In this document: piece by piece, positions 1 to 6,554 of the stretch | Layout: each line of letters begins with the position of its first letter | Numbering within the stretch: the stretch's first letter is position 1 | Assembly (NCBI GenBank): GCA_900752095.1 | Contig: CAADUD010000168.1 | Span: forward strand, 1-6,953 | Length of the DNA: 6,953 bases | Source: Clostridia bacterium | Lineage (GTDB): Bacteria > Bacillota > Clostridia > TANB77 > CAG-508 | Direction: 5' to 3' | Made by a program: the position numbers and the translations under genes | The notes under the pieces: generated by a model | What the model was told of the DNA's origin: nothing | The model's database searches: none | The model's input: only the letters and a program-made list of their open reading frames with translations

Positions 1-1179
1 GACATTATGGATGTTTGGTTTGATTCCGGTTCATCTCACCAAGGTGTATTAGTAGAAAGAGGAATGGACTTCCCTGCAGACCTCTACTTAGAAGGTCATG
101 ACCAATATAGAGGATGGTTCCAATCATCTATACTAACATCAGTTGCTAGCAAAGGCGTAGCACCATACAAAAATATTTTAACACATGGTTGGGTAATTGA
201 CGAAGAAGGCAAAAAAATGTCGAAATCTGCAGGAAATGGAATTAGCCCACAAGAAATTATTAAAGAATATGGTGCAGATATTTTAAGACTATGGGTATTA
301 TCTTCTGATTTTAAATCAGATGTTAGTATTTCAAGAGATATTTTAAAACAAATAAGCGAAGCTTACCGTAAAATGAGAAACACAGCAAGATACATTTTAG
401 GAAATACTTCAGATTACGACCCAGAAAAACCAGTAGCCTATAAAGACATGGAAGAAATTGATAAATGGGCATTATTAAGATTAAATAAACTAGTAAAAGA
501 CTGTACACAAAACTATGAAGAATATAACTTCCATTTAGTATATCATGATATTAATCAATTCTGTGTAACAGATATGAGTAATTTCTACCTAGATATTATA
601 AAAGACAGGTTATATACTTCTAAAAAGGACTCTTTAGAAAGACGTTCTGCACAAACTGCTATGTATACTATTTTAAATGCTTTAGTAAAAATGTTAGCAC
701 CAATGATTTGCTTTACAGCAGAAGAAATTTGGAAATACATGCCACATGTAAAAGAAGAACAAGTTGAAAGCGTAATGTTAAGCGATTGGCCAGAAGTAAA
801 TCCAGAATATGATAATGAAGAATTAGCAGAAAAATGGAATCATATTTTAGAACTAAAAGAATTAGTTGCAAAAGAACTAGAATTAGCAAGAGCAAATAAA
901 ACAATAGGACATTCTTTAAATGCAAAAGTAACATTATATGCTAATGAAAAAGAATATGAATTCTTAAAAGAAAACCAAGACTTACTAACTACTGTATTTA
1001 TTGTTTCAGACTTACATGTAGAACCAAATGCTAGAAAAGACGAAAACAAAATTGGTGTAAAAGTAGAAGTAGCAGAAGGCGAAAAATGTGAAAGATGCTG
1101 GAAATATTCTACAACTGTAGGAAAAAACAGTAAATTCCCAACTCTTTGCGATAAATGTAGCAAAGTAATAGGAGAATAA
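1..1179 (+). CDS. ileS: Isoleucyl-tRNA synthetase, C-terminal part (5' end outside window)
   Basis: Class I aminoacyl-tRNA synthetase that charges tRNA-Ile in the cytoplasm. The frame is open from base 1, so the start lies upstream and about 392 C-terminal residues are present. Visible family signatures are DVWFDSGSSH at the start, then GHDQYRGWFQSS, and the KMSKS ATP-binding loop (KMSKSAGN) at 214-228. The helical anticodon-binding domain follows (roughly nt 400-900). The extreme C-terminus has a zinc-binding module with two Cys pairs, CERCWKY (Cys codons 1087 and 1096) and CDKC (1147 and 1156), typical of bacterial IleS. The stop TAA is at 1177-1179. The usual T-box leader, if present, would be upstream of the window. 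No clear intrinsic terminator follows directly; the first strong hairpin is at 1428-1461. Confidence 0.97.
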   Translation, partial: DIMDVWFDSGSSHQGVLVERGMDFPADLYLEGHDQYRGWFQSSILTSVASKGVAPYKNILTHGWVIDEEGKKMSKSAGNGISPQEIIKEYGADILRLWVLSSDFKSDVSISRDILKQISEAYRKMRNTARYILGNTSDYDPEKPVAYKDMEEIDKWALLRLNKLVKDCTQNYEEYNFHLVYHDINQFCVTDMSNFYLDIIKDRLYTSKKDSLERRSAQTAMYTILNALVKMLAPMICFTAEEIWKYMPHVKEEQVESVMLSDWPEVNPEYDNEELAEKWNHILELKELVAKELELARANKTIGHSLNAKVTLYANEKEYEFLKENQDLLTTVFIVSDLHVEPNARKDENKIGVKVEVAEGEKCERCWKYSTTVGKNSKFPTLCDKCSKVIGE

Positions 1180-1221
1180 TAATTTAAATATTACAATTAG
1201 ATTACCAAAATTAAAAGAGTA

Positions 1222-1250
1222 TTGAGTTATTAAAATAATTATGATAAGAT
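1222..1250 (+). promoter_or_regulatory. Predicted sigma-A promoter of the microsatellite mini-ORF
   Basis: TTGAGT (1222-1227), a 17-bp spacer, then TAAGAT (1245-1250) preceded by TGA, an extended -10. Both hexamers match consensus at 4 of 6 positions. The start point would be near 1257, about 34 bases before the ATG at 1291. It lies 43 bases after the ileS stop, so the mini-ORF could be transcribed independently. Confidence 0.5.
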
Positions 1251-1290
1251 AAACTTGTATAACAGAAAAAAGAAAAGGAATAAAAGAAAA

Positions 1291-1418
<128 letters not shown>

Positions 1419-1444
<26 letters not shown>

Positions 1445-1474
1445 AAAGTATAATTCATCTTAAATTTTCTCTTT
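1419..1474 (+). terminator. Intrinsic terminator upstream of the pilin-like gene
   Basis: A 15-bp stem pairs 1428-1442 with 1447-1461 around an AAAA loop, with a single G-U pair in the + strand RNA. An outer AAAATTT (1419-1425) / AAATTTT (1462-1468) pairing extends it across a 2-base bulge, and the tail TTTTCTCTTT follows. The stop of the short ORF (1442-1444) overlaps the last stem base and the loop. It would isolate the pilin-like gene from upstream transcription. Confidence 0.8.
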
Positions 1475-1500
1475 ACATAGAAATAAAAAAATAGTACAAT
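1472..1500 (+). promoter_or_regulatory. Predicted sigma-A promoter of the pilin-like/FGE gene
   Basis: TTTACA (1472-1477), exactly 17 bases, then TACAAT (1495-1500); each hexamer matches consensus at 5 of 6 positions. It begins immediately after the terminator tail. The predicted start near 1507 would give a 5' leader of about 64 bases before the ATG at 1571. Confidence 0.65.
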
Positions 1501-1570
1501 GAAATAAAAAATACAATGTACGAAAAGAAGAAAAATAAAAAAAGAAAATGAATGAGGAGGATGAGAAAAA

Positions 1571-2851
1571 ATGAAAAAAACTAAAGAAAATATGCGAGGA
1601 ATTACTTTAATCGCGTTGGTTGTAACAATAATAATCTTATTGATATTATCAGGAATAACTGTTAGCATGTTATTAGGTGAAAATGGAATTATAAAAACAG
1701 CCCAAGAAGCAAAAAACACATGGGAAGGTTCTATTACTAATGAGCAAGAATCTATTCAAAATTTGGTAAATGCATTGAATGAAATTATGAATGAGGACGG
1801 AGTAAATGAAAAAAAATCTACATTGGAACAATTAATAGATGCAGGAACCATTGTTCAATCTAAGAAAAAAGTGGAGGATAAATATGATAATTCCGTTGTA
1901 GTGCCAAAGGGATTTAAAGTAACAAATGATGGAATAACAGTACCAGAGGGAGTTGTAATAGAAGATTCTCATGGTAATCAATTTGTATGGATACCAGTAG
2001 GTACAGTACATAAAGATAGTAATCCAGAGAATGATGTTATTATTCAGTTAGGAAGATATACGTTTGATACAAATAATGGAACTCCAACTCCAAAACAATT
2101 AGCATATACAGATAGTAATCCAAAAAATTATATTAATACAGATGGAAAAGTGGGAGTTATAGAAGAAATTTATACAGAACTTTCAATTCAAAGAAACGGA
2201 ACAGTAGATGAAAGCAATCATTTAAATGATTCAAATGCTACTGCTAAAGATTTAGCAGGATTTATAGAAAGTGTAAGAGATAATGGTGGATATTATTTAG
2301 CAAGATATGAGGCAAGTTATGGAAGTGGAGACAGCGTAGAAAATTGGAAACCTTTATCCAAAATATCAATAGGAACACCAAGAGAAGCAAATCAAGAAGA
2401 TACATCATTAACAACAGGTATGTTATGGAATTATGTTACTCAACTAGATGCCTCAAAGATATGCCAAAATATGTATAAAGAAGATGATACCGTAGGAGTG
2501 GAAAGTGATTTAATTAATAGTTATGCATGGGATACAGCAATTGTATTCATTCAGAAAATGGAAAATAGTAATTATGCCAATGCAAATAGAGATACAACAG
2601 GAAATACTGTACTAAAGAATACAGGAAAAACAGGAGATAAGGCATGTAATGTTTATGATATGGCAACAAATGTAGCAGAATGGACCACTGAATATTCCAA
2701 TTTTTCTGAAGGGAGATATGCATATCCGTGTTCTGACAGAGGGGGAGCTGTTAATACAAGTGATTTTTATGTAGCGCATAGGTATCGTAGTAGTGCATAC
2801 TATGATTATTCGCATGTTGGATTTCGTTTACTACTTTATATAGAAAAGTAA
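1571..2851 (+). CDS. Prepilin-like protein with C-terminal FGE/C-type-lectin-like domain
   Basis: A 426-residue, two-part surface protein. SD AGGAGG (1555-1560) lies 10 bases before the ATG. Residues 1-10 form a short basic leader ending MRG. Residues 11-34 are a hydrophobic helix beginning ITLIALVVTI, the type III signal peptide layout of type IV pilins and pseudopilins, with cleavage expected after Gly10. Position +5 of the mature helix is Ala15 rather than the usual Glu. A helical, linker-like stretch follows (~40-105, containing NEQES). The rest resembles the formylglycine-generating-enzyme/sulfatase-modifying factor fold: FVWIPVG (138-144), GGYYLARYEAS (239-249), YDMATNVAEWT (362-372), RGG (390-392) and the terminal GFRL (417-420). 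The paired catalytic cysteines of true FGE are not seen; Cys387 is the only Cys in that region. A ligand-binding lectin-like role is therefore more likely than enzyme activity. The final ~30 codons have unusual composition (see 2738-2827). It has its own promoter and terminator. Confidence 0.85.
   Translation: MKKTKENMRGITLIALVVTIIILLILSGITVSMLLGENGIIKTAQEAKNTWEGSITNEQESIQNLVNALNEIMNEDGVNEKKSTLEQLIDAGTIVQSKKKVEDKYDNSVVVPKGFKVTNDGITVPEGVVIEDSHGNQFVWIPVGTVHKDSNPENDVIIQLGRYTFDTNNGTPTPKQLAYTDSNPKNYINTDGKVGVIEEIYTELSIQRNGTVDESNHLNDSNATAKDLAGFIESVRDNGGYYLARYEASYGSGDSVENWKPLSKISIGTPREANQEDTSLTTGMLWNYVTQLDASKICQNMYKEDDTVGVESDLINSYAWDTAIVFIQKMENSNYANANRDTTGNTVLKNTGKTGDKACNVYDMATNVAEWTTEYSNFSEGRYAYPCSDRGGAVNTSDFYVAHRYRSSAYYDYSHVGFRLLLYIEK
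2738..2827 (+). other. Candidate DGR-type variable region at the 3' end of the pilin/FGE gene
   Basis: Codons 390-419, from RGG to GFR, correspond to the ligand-facing C-terminal segment diversified in C-type-lectin DGR targets. Over 2759-2827 I count 16 A and 28 T in 69 bases, although the gene around it is A-rich. Many codons end in T or C (AGT, GAT, TTT, TAT, CAT, CGT, TAC), as expected when adenines of AAY template codons are replaced. Arg is AGG or CGT here, whereas 8 of the 9 Arg codons up to codon 390 are AGA. Tyr, Ser, Asp and His dominate. No template repeat or reverse transcriptase is in the window, so this is inference; relaxed selection or recombination with a paralogue could also explain it. 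Confidence 0.4.
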
Positions 2852-2853
2852 TT

Positions 2854-2904
2854 AAAAATGGATTTTTTCAAAATGTAAAAAACATTTGGAAAAATCCACT
2901 TTTT
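2854..2904 (+). terminator. Intrinsic terminator after the pilin/FGE gene
   Basis: TGGATTTTT...CAAAATG (2859-2875) pairs with CATTTGGAAAAATCCA (2883-2898) around a TAAAAAA loop, with one G-U pair and one bulged A. An outer A5/T5 pairing extends it past a bulged C, and CTTTTT follows. It starts 2 bases after the stop codon. The right arm overlaps the -35 box of the next predicted promoter. Confidence 0.8.
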
Positions 2905-2914
2905 GTGGTACAAT
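2886..2914 (+). promoter_or_regulatory. Predicted extended -10 promoter of the metalloprotease gene
   Basis: TTGGAA (2886-2891), 17 bases, then TACAAT (2909-2914) preceded by TGG, an extended -10. The -10 hexamer is identical to that of the pilin-like gene. The -35 box is inside the right arm of the preceding terminator. The predicted leader is about 83 bases. Confidence 0.5.
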
Positions 2915-3003
2915 AAAAATAGATTGAAAAATGAAAATAATTTATAAATAAAAACAATATATAATGAAATTATACAAAAGACAACAAAATAAGGAGGAAA
3001 GGT

Positions 3004-4353
3004 ATGCGTAATCGAGGCAGAATAATAAAAAACATATTTTGGTTATTAGTAATGGTAATTGCTATAATAGCCTTAGTAGTTGTTTATAAAAAATATAATT
3101 ATAATGATTTTACCAAAAATATTAGACAGCTAAATAAAACATCATTTACTAGAGATTCTGATGTAAAATATTCGGAAATGGATAGTTATAAAATAGAAAA
3201 TAAAGATTATAATGATGCCATGTTTTCACGAGTAATTGATGTAACACCAAATACAATATACAAGGTTACTTGCAAAGTAAAGGTAGAAAATGTGCAAAAC
3301 GAAGATAATAGTAAAAATGCAGGTGCACATATTTGCATTGCAGATACTACAGAAACCTCACAAATGGTATCACAAACAGCAGATTGGCAAGAAATTACTT
3401 TACTATTTAATTCAAAAACAAGAACACAAGTACAAATTGGCTTTCGACTTGGTGGATATGATAAAATGTCAAAAGGAACAGTATGGTTTTCAGATATTAA
3501 AGTAGAAGCAGGTACTCCAGATAGAAATAATACTTGGAATATGGTTTGCTTTATATTTCCTAAAATAGATGTAGATGTTGTAGTAAATGGAAGAACAGAA
3601 CATGTAAATTTAGAAATGACAGAAAATGATATAAATGATGTAACTACAAACATGGCAAGATTTCAAAATTCTATTGAACAAATGAGCCAAGGTAAAATAC
3701 GTATTAATTATGAAATGATAACTATTTCTGAACCAATTTCTACACTTTCTTATGATGAAGAAAATGGCTATTATGTATCTGCTAGCGATGTTTACGAACA
3801 AATACATACTTATGTAGAAGAAAAGGAATATGATCATATTTATGTAGCAATTCGTATGGCAAATACACAAATGGGAAATGACACTCTAGTAAATGATTGG
3901 ATAGGACTTGGTGGTATGGACTATCTAGGAATAGGTTTTTCTAATATTCGTATGCCGGATGATAATAATAACTATGCCTATGAATATAACTATGCTATCA
4001 ACACTTTCCCAGAAGAAGTATTTTTACATGAGTTTTTACACACGTTAGAAAGAAATTCGAAAGAATATGGTTTTGAGGTTCCAGCATTACATGATTTTGC
4101 CAAATATGGGTATTCAGACCAAAGACCAGATGGACAAAAAAAGTGGTATGAGGATTATATGAATAAAAATATCAGTTATCGAGGAAAAAAGATTGGTTTG
4201 CCAGCAGAAATATTTAATTACAAACCAGTACATGAAAGCGATTTTACCTATGCAAGAGAGTTAGATGTTATGCAAGAACCAGGTAATATGATTGAAGTAA
4301 TTAGAAGCTTATTTGGAAGAATTGGAACATTATTTTCTGCAACAAATAATTAA
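3004..4353 (+). CDS. Membrane-anchored zinc metalloprotease-like protein with CBM-like domain
   Basis: A 449-residue protein with SD AAGGAGG (2991-2997) 6 bases before the ATG. A basic N-terminus (MRNRGR) precedes one transmembrane segment (~11-28) with no obvious lipobox or signal-peptidase site, so a signal anchor exposing the rest outside is likely. Residues ~55-170 look like a family 4/9 carbohydrate-binding jelly roll, with ITP/VTPNTIYKV-type strands, DWQEITLLF (128-136) and a closing VWFSDIKVEAG (160-170). The second half contains VFLHEFLHTLERNSKEYG: His342-Glu343-x-x-His346 is the HExxH zinc site (nt 4027-4041). The third ligand is not certain; Glu358 or His363 are candidates, and no metzincin Gly-His pattern is present. 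I cannot assign a peptidase family. Its position next to a pilin-like adhesin suggests surface adhesion or processing, but terminator and promoter separate the two. A weak AT-only hairpin (4354-4361/4375-4382) follows the stop. Confidence 0.75.
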   Translation: MRNRGRIIKNIFWLLVMVIAIIALVVVYKKYNYNDFTKNIRQLNKTSFTRDSDVKYSEMDSYKIENKDYNDAMFSRVIDVTPNTIYKVTCKVKVENVQNEDNSKNAGAHICIADTTETSQMVSQTADWQEITLLFNSKTRTQVQIGFRLGGYDKMSKGTVWFSDIKVEAGTPDRNNTWNMVCFIFPKIDVDVVVNGRTEHVNLEMTENDINDVTTNMARFQNSIEQMSQGKIRINYEMITISEPISTLSYDEENGYYVSASDVYEQIHTYVEEKEYDHIYVAIRMANTQMGNDTLVNDWIGLGGMDYLGIGFSNIRMPDDNNNYAYEYNYAINTFPEEVFLHEFLHTLERNSKEYGFEVPALHDFAKYGYSDQRPDGQKKWYEDYMNKNISYRGKKIGLPAEIFNYKPVHESDFTYARELDVMQEPGNMIEVIRSLFGRIGTLFSATNN

Positions 4354-4548
4354 AAAAATAATCATTCAAAACACTTATTTTTAAATAGAATTTAGCAGTA
4401 AGTAATATTTGAATTTTATTAGATATAAGAAGCAAAATAAATAACAATTAAATAATAGAAAAAAATAAATAAGAACAGACGATAAAGCAAAATAAAGAAT
4501 ATGTAATATAAGAAATAAAAAATACAAAAAGGAGAACAATAGAGTATA

Positions 4549-5604
4549 ATGAAAGTATCAGACTTTAATTATGATTTACCAAAAGAATTAATCGCACAAG
4601 TACCAATAAAAAATAGGGATACCTCTCGTTTAATGGTGTTAGATAGAAAAACACAAACGATAGAACATAAAATTTTTAAGGATATTTTAGATTATTTAGA
4701 ACCAGGAGATTGCCTAGTAAGAAATAATACTAAAGTAATCCCTGCACGTTTATATGGTAAAAAGCTAGAAACCGGTGCTAATGTAGAGTTTCTACTTTTA
4801 AAACGTATCGAAGGAGACATTTGGGAAGTAATGGTAAAACCAGGTAAAAAATTAATGCCAGGTACCAAAGTTTCTTTTGGAAAAAATTTATTTGAAAATA
4901 ATCAGCAACCAGAAATTTTATTAGAGGCAGAAATACTAGAAAAATTAGAAGGTGGAAATAGAAAAGTAAAATTTAAATATCAAGGAATATTTCACGAAAT
5001 ATTAAATGAAATAGGACTTATGCCACTTCCACCATATATTCATGAAAAATTAAAAGAAAAAGATAGATACCAAACTGTATATGCCAAGTATGAAGGTTCT
5101 GCTGCAGCACCAACGGCAGGGTTACATTTTACAGAAGAGTTACTGAAAAAAATACAAAAAAAAGGTGTAGAAATTGCCAATGTTACTTTGCATGTGGGAA
5201 TAGGAACTTTTAGACCAGTAAAAGTAGAAAATGTAGAAGAACATGACATGCATTCAGAACACTTTTATATCAAAAAAGAAGATGCAGAAAAAATAAATAC
5301 AGCCAAAAAGGAAGGACATAAGGTAATTGCAGTAGGAACCACTTCATGTAGAGTATTAGAATCTATTGCAGATGAAAATGGTATGGTACAAGAAACAGAA
5401 GGTGATACCAGCATTTTTATTTATCCAGGATATCAATTTAAATGTTTAGATTGTTTAATTACCAACTTCCATTTACCAGAATCTACTTTAATAATGCTAG
5501 TGTCTGCCTTAGCAGGAAAAGATTTTATTATGAAAGCATATAAAGAGGCTGTAAAAGAAAAATACCGTTTCTTCAGCTTTGGAGATGCTATGTTTATTAG
5601 ATAG
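4549..5604 (+). CDS. queA: S-adenosylmethionine:tRNA ribosyltransferase-isomerase
   Basis: Transfers and isomerises the ribosyl group of SAM onto preQ1-modified tRNA (position 34 of GUN-anticodon tRNAs), giving epoxyqueuosine. The 351 residues match full family length. Signatures in order are DFNYDLPKELIAQ (5-17), LVRNNTKVIPARL (56-68), GLMPLPPYI (156-164), YEGSAAAPTAGLHF (181-194), HVGIGTFRPV (215-224), HSEHFY (235-240), AVGTTSCRVLES (261-272), and YPGYQF (292-297) with TNFHLPEST (305-313). SD AAGGAGA (4529-4535) is 13 bases from the ATG, longer than usual, but an in-frame TAG at 4540-4542 rules out an earlier start. Its usual clostridial partners ruvB and tgt are not adjacent. I saw no convincing promoter or preQ1 riboswitch in 4354-4548. 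Confidence 0.97.
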   Translation: MKVSDFNYDLPKELIAQVPIKNRDTSRLMVLDRKTQTIEHKIFKDILDYLEPGDCLVRNNTKVIPARLYGKKLETGANVEFLLLKRIEGDIWEVMVKPGKKLMPGTKVSFGKNLFENNQQPEILLEAEILEKLEGGNRKVKFKYQGIFHEILNEIGLMPLPPYIHEKLKEKDRYQTVYAKYEGSAAAPTAGLHFTEELLKKIQKKGVEIANVTLHVGIGTFRPVKVENVEEHDMHSEHFYIKKEDAEKINTAKKEGHKVIAVGTTSCRVLESIADENGMVQETEGDTSIFIYPGYQFKCLDCLITNFHLPESTLIMLVSALAGKDFIMKAYKEAVKEKYRFFSFGDAMFIR

Positions 5605-5633
5605 CGAACTATTGGGGACAAACCCCATTATCT

Positions 5634-5788
5634 ATGGCAGAAAATATGAAAAAGATGATAGATTTTAGAAATATTACAGTACATGACTATAAAAAATTGA
5701 CGAAAAAATATTGCAAAATGTAATTGAAAATCATTGAAATGACTTATTAGATTTTGCACGTACAATTTTAAATTTGAAACGAATTTAA
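5634..5788 (+). pseudogene. Remnant of a HEPN/HepT-type (DUF86-like) toxin, C-terminal part
   Basis: From ATG 5634 the frame reads MAENMKKMIDF and then RNITVHDYKKL. This contains the R-x4-H signature of HEPN ribonucleases (Arg codon 5667, His codon 5682) in the FRNxxVHxY context typical of HepT-like toxins of the HepT-MntA systems. The frame stops at 5721-5723. Shifting one frame at 5699 restores a family-like continuation, DEKILQNVIENH, then an in-frame TGA (5735-5737), then NDLLDFARTIL, ending at TAA 5786-5788. One base deletion plus one nonsense change, and loss of the N-terminal two thirds, therefore explain the sequence. No MntA-type nucleotidyltransferase antitoxin gene is nearby. The in-frame bases before the ATG (WGQTPLS) may belong to an earlier part of the same family joined by an internal deletion; that is uncertain. 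Confidence 0.72.
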
Positions 5789-5817
5789 AGTTATATTAAA
5801 GAAATTAAACTAGTAAT

Positions 5818-5871
5818 AAGGATACGATACCATTTGATAATGAATTTATTATTAAATAGTATCGTATCTTT
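5818..5871 (+). terminator. Long hairpin, probable terminator after the HEPN remnant
   Basis: GATACGATAC (5821-5830) pairs perfectly with GTATCGTATC (5859-5868). A C/A mismatch follows, then ATTTGATAAT (5832-5841) with ATTATTAAAT (5848-5857) including one G-U pair, around a 6-base loop. AAG/TTT (5818-5820/5869-5871) extends the base, for about 23 pairs. The downstream TTTATTATTAATCTT is U-rich. The G-U pairs favour the + strand RNA. Confidence 0.7.
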
Positions 5872-5968
5872 ATTATTAATCTTGTTCTGCTGTAAATACA
5901 AATAAAAGAAGTATAATTATCCAATAAATGAACAAAATAATATAAATTGGTGAAATGAGGTAATAAGA

Positions 5969-6259
5969 ATGGTACAAAATACAAATAATAATTTAGAAGA
6001 AAAATTAGATGAATTTATAGGAAAAAATGTAAGTATCACTCAAGATGGATTTTTGAAAAATAAATATTCAATAAATAAACTAAAATTTGTTATTGAATAT
6101 GAGATTTTGAATATAACAGATGAAGAAACACAAAATTATCTAAAAATAAATTTAAATCAAATATATAAAACAGAAATTAATAAGCAGAATATGACATTAT
6201 ACTTAGATAATGACACAATAATTTATTTGAACATTAAAAAAAAGATAGACTTTTTATAA
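5969..6259 (+). CDS. Small hypothetical protein, 96 aa
   Basis: I do not recognise a family. The SD TGAGGT (5956-5961) is about 7 bases before ATG 5969, supporting translation. The protein is soluble, with no signal peptide or membrane segment. An Asn-rich start precedes a short helix (9-17). Several likely beta strands follow, around 19-24 (NVSIT), 37-48 (KLKFVIEYEILN), 57-66, 74-79 (NMTLYL) and 83-90 (TIIYLNIK). A compact small beta-barrel type fold is possible but not demonstrated. The stop codon (6257-6259) lies inside the terminator hairpin of the convergent gene. Codon use is even more A-rich than ileS or queA, in line with an accessory origin. Confidence 0.6.
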   Translation: MVQNTNNNLEEKLDEFIGKNVSITQDGFLKNKYSINKLKFVIEYEILNITDEETQNYLKINLNQIYKTEINKQNMTLYLDNDTIIYLNIKKKIDFL

Positions 6260-6267
6260 GTCTACCT
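6243..6267 (-). terminator. Intrinsic terminator of the ribbon-helix-helix gene (overlaps convergent stop)
   Basis: On the minus strand AGGTAGACTT pairs with AAGTCTATCT as a 10-bp stem with one G-U pair and a 5-base loop. Eight U follow (A8 at 6236-6243 on the + strand). On the + strand the G-U becomes an A/C mismatch and no U-tract follows, so it is mainly a minus-strand terminator, although it also overlaps the stop of the 96-aa gene. Confidence 0.75.
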
Positions 6268-6278
6268 AGAAAAAATAA

Positions 6279-6479
6279 TTATTTCTGTAATTTTTCTAAT
6301 TCTTCTTTGTCCTTTTCATCTAAATTATTCAAGCTAAATTCCAATAAAGAAATTACCACTTTATTAAAAGATAGATTTTTAAGATTAGCAAGATTTTGTA
6401 TATCGTTTACTATATTTTCAGGTAATCTAAGAGTTTTGCTAACTCCACTATGATTTTCTGGTATTTTTAATTTATTCAT
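6279..6479 (-). CDS. Ribbon-helix-helix (CopG/Arc-like) DNA-binding protein
   Basis: A 66-residue protein. Residues 14-20 (SKTLRLP) form the likely DNA-contacting strand, followed by helix A (21-34, ENIVNDIQNLANLK), a turn with Ser37, helix B (38-51, FNKVVISLLEFSLN) and an acidic/basic tail. This is the ribbon-helix-helix layout of dimeric repressors and antitoxins. No toxin partner is adjacent on its strand. It converges on the 96-aa gene and diverges from the pilin-like gene at 6629, so autoregulation or control of that neighbour is possible but not shown. The nearest SD is GAGAGG (6493-6488), 8 bases before the start. A stronger AAGGAGG (6505-6499) is 19 bases away because of an 11-bp tandem duplication. 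Confidence 0.72.
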   Translation of the reverse strand: MNKLKIPENHSGVSKTLRLPENIVNDIQNLANLKNLSFNKVVISLLEFSLNNLDEKDKEELEKLQK

Positions 6480-6480
6480 T

Positions 6481-6502
6481 TCAGCAACCTCTCAGCAACC
6501 TC
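6481..6502. repeat. Perfect 11-bp tandem duplication in an SD region
   Basis: TCAGCAACCTC occurs twice back to back (6481-6491 and 6492-6502). On the minus strand this is GAGGTTGCTGA twice, immediately before the start codon of the ribbon-helix-helix gene. A single copy would put AAGGAGG 8 bases from the ATG, which is ideal. With two copies, the strong SD is 19 bases away and the start depends on the weaker GAGAGG. Confidence 0.9.
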
Positions 6503-6554
6503 CTTGCAAGATATTTTATATAAAAAAATAAAACAAATATGCACCTAATTATGC

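Larger units (their letters stand above)
5605..5968. other. Intergenic region with gene remnant and strong hairpin
   Basis: This 364-base stretch after queA has no intact gene. It contains a 5-bp GC hairpin TGGGG/CCCCA (5613-5627), a decayed HEPN-type fragment (5634-5788), a long terminator (5818-5871) and the leader of the next gene. That leader holds an isolated TATAAT at 5912-5917 with no good -35 at 17 bases (TTGTTC at 5882-5887 is 24 bases away). The GC hairpin starts 9 bases after the queA stop but has no U-tract, so I do not call it a terminator. Confidence 0.6.

Noticed and set aside
840..1163. 107-codon minus-strand frame inside ileS
   Set aside because: It is antisense to the conserved IleS C-terminal domain including the zinc module, and has no SD.
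1571..2851. Annotation as an active formylglycine-generating enzyme
   Set aside because: The fold motifs fit, but only one Cys (387) lies in the C-terminal region where FGE carries its cysteine pair, and the protein is anchored by a pilin helix with no sulfatase gene nearby.
3207..3653. Long open frame on the minus strand inside the metalloprotease gene
   Set aside because: No SD and low-complexity hydrophobic translation; it mirrors the A-rich coding strand, whose + frame has clear domains.
4354..4548. preQ1 riboswitch upstream of queA
   Set aside because: I found no preQ1-type stem with the required A-rich pseudoknot tail; the leader is nearly pure A/T with only weak AT pairing.
5613..5627. 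GC hairpin TGGGG/CCCCA as the queA terminator
   Set aside because: Only 5 pairs and followed by ATTATCTATGG with no U-tract; the first good terminator downstream is at 5818-5871.
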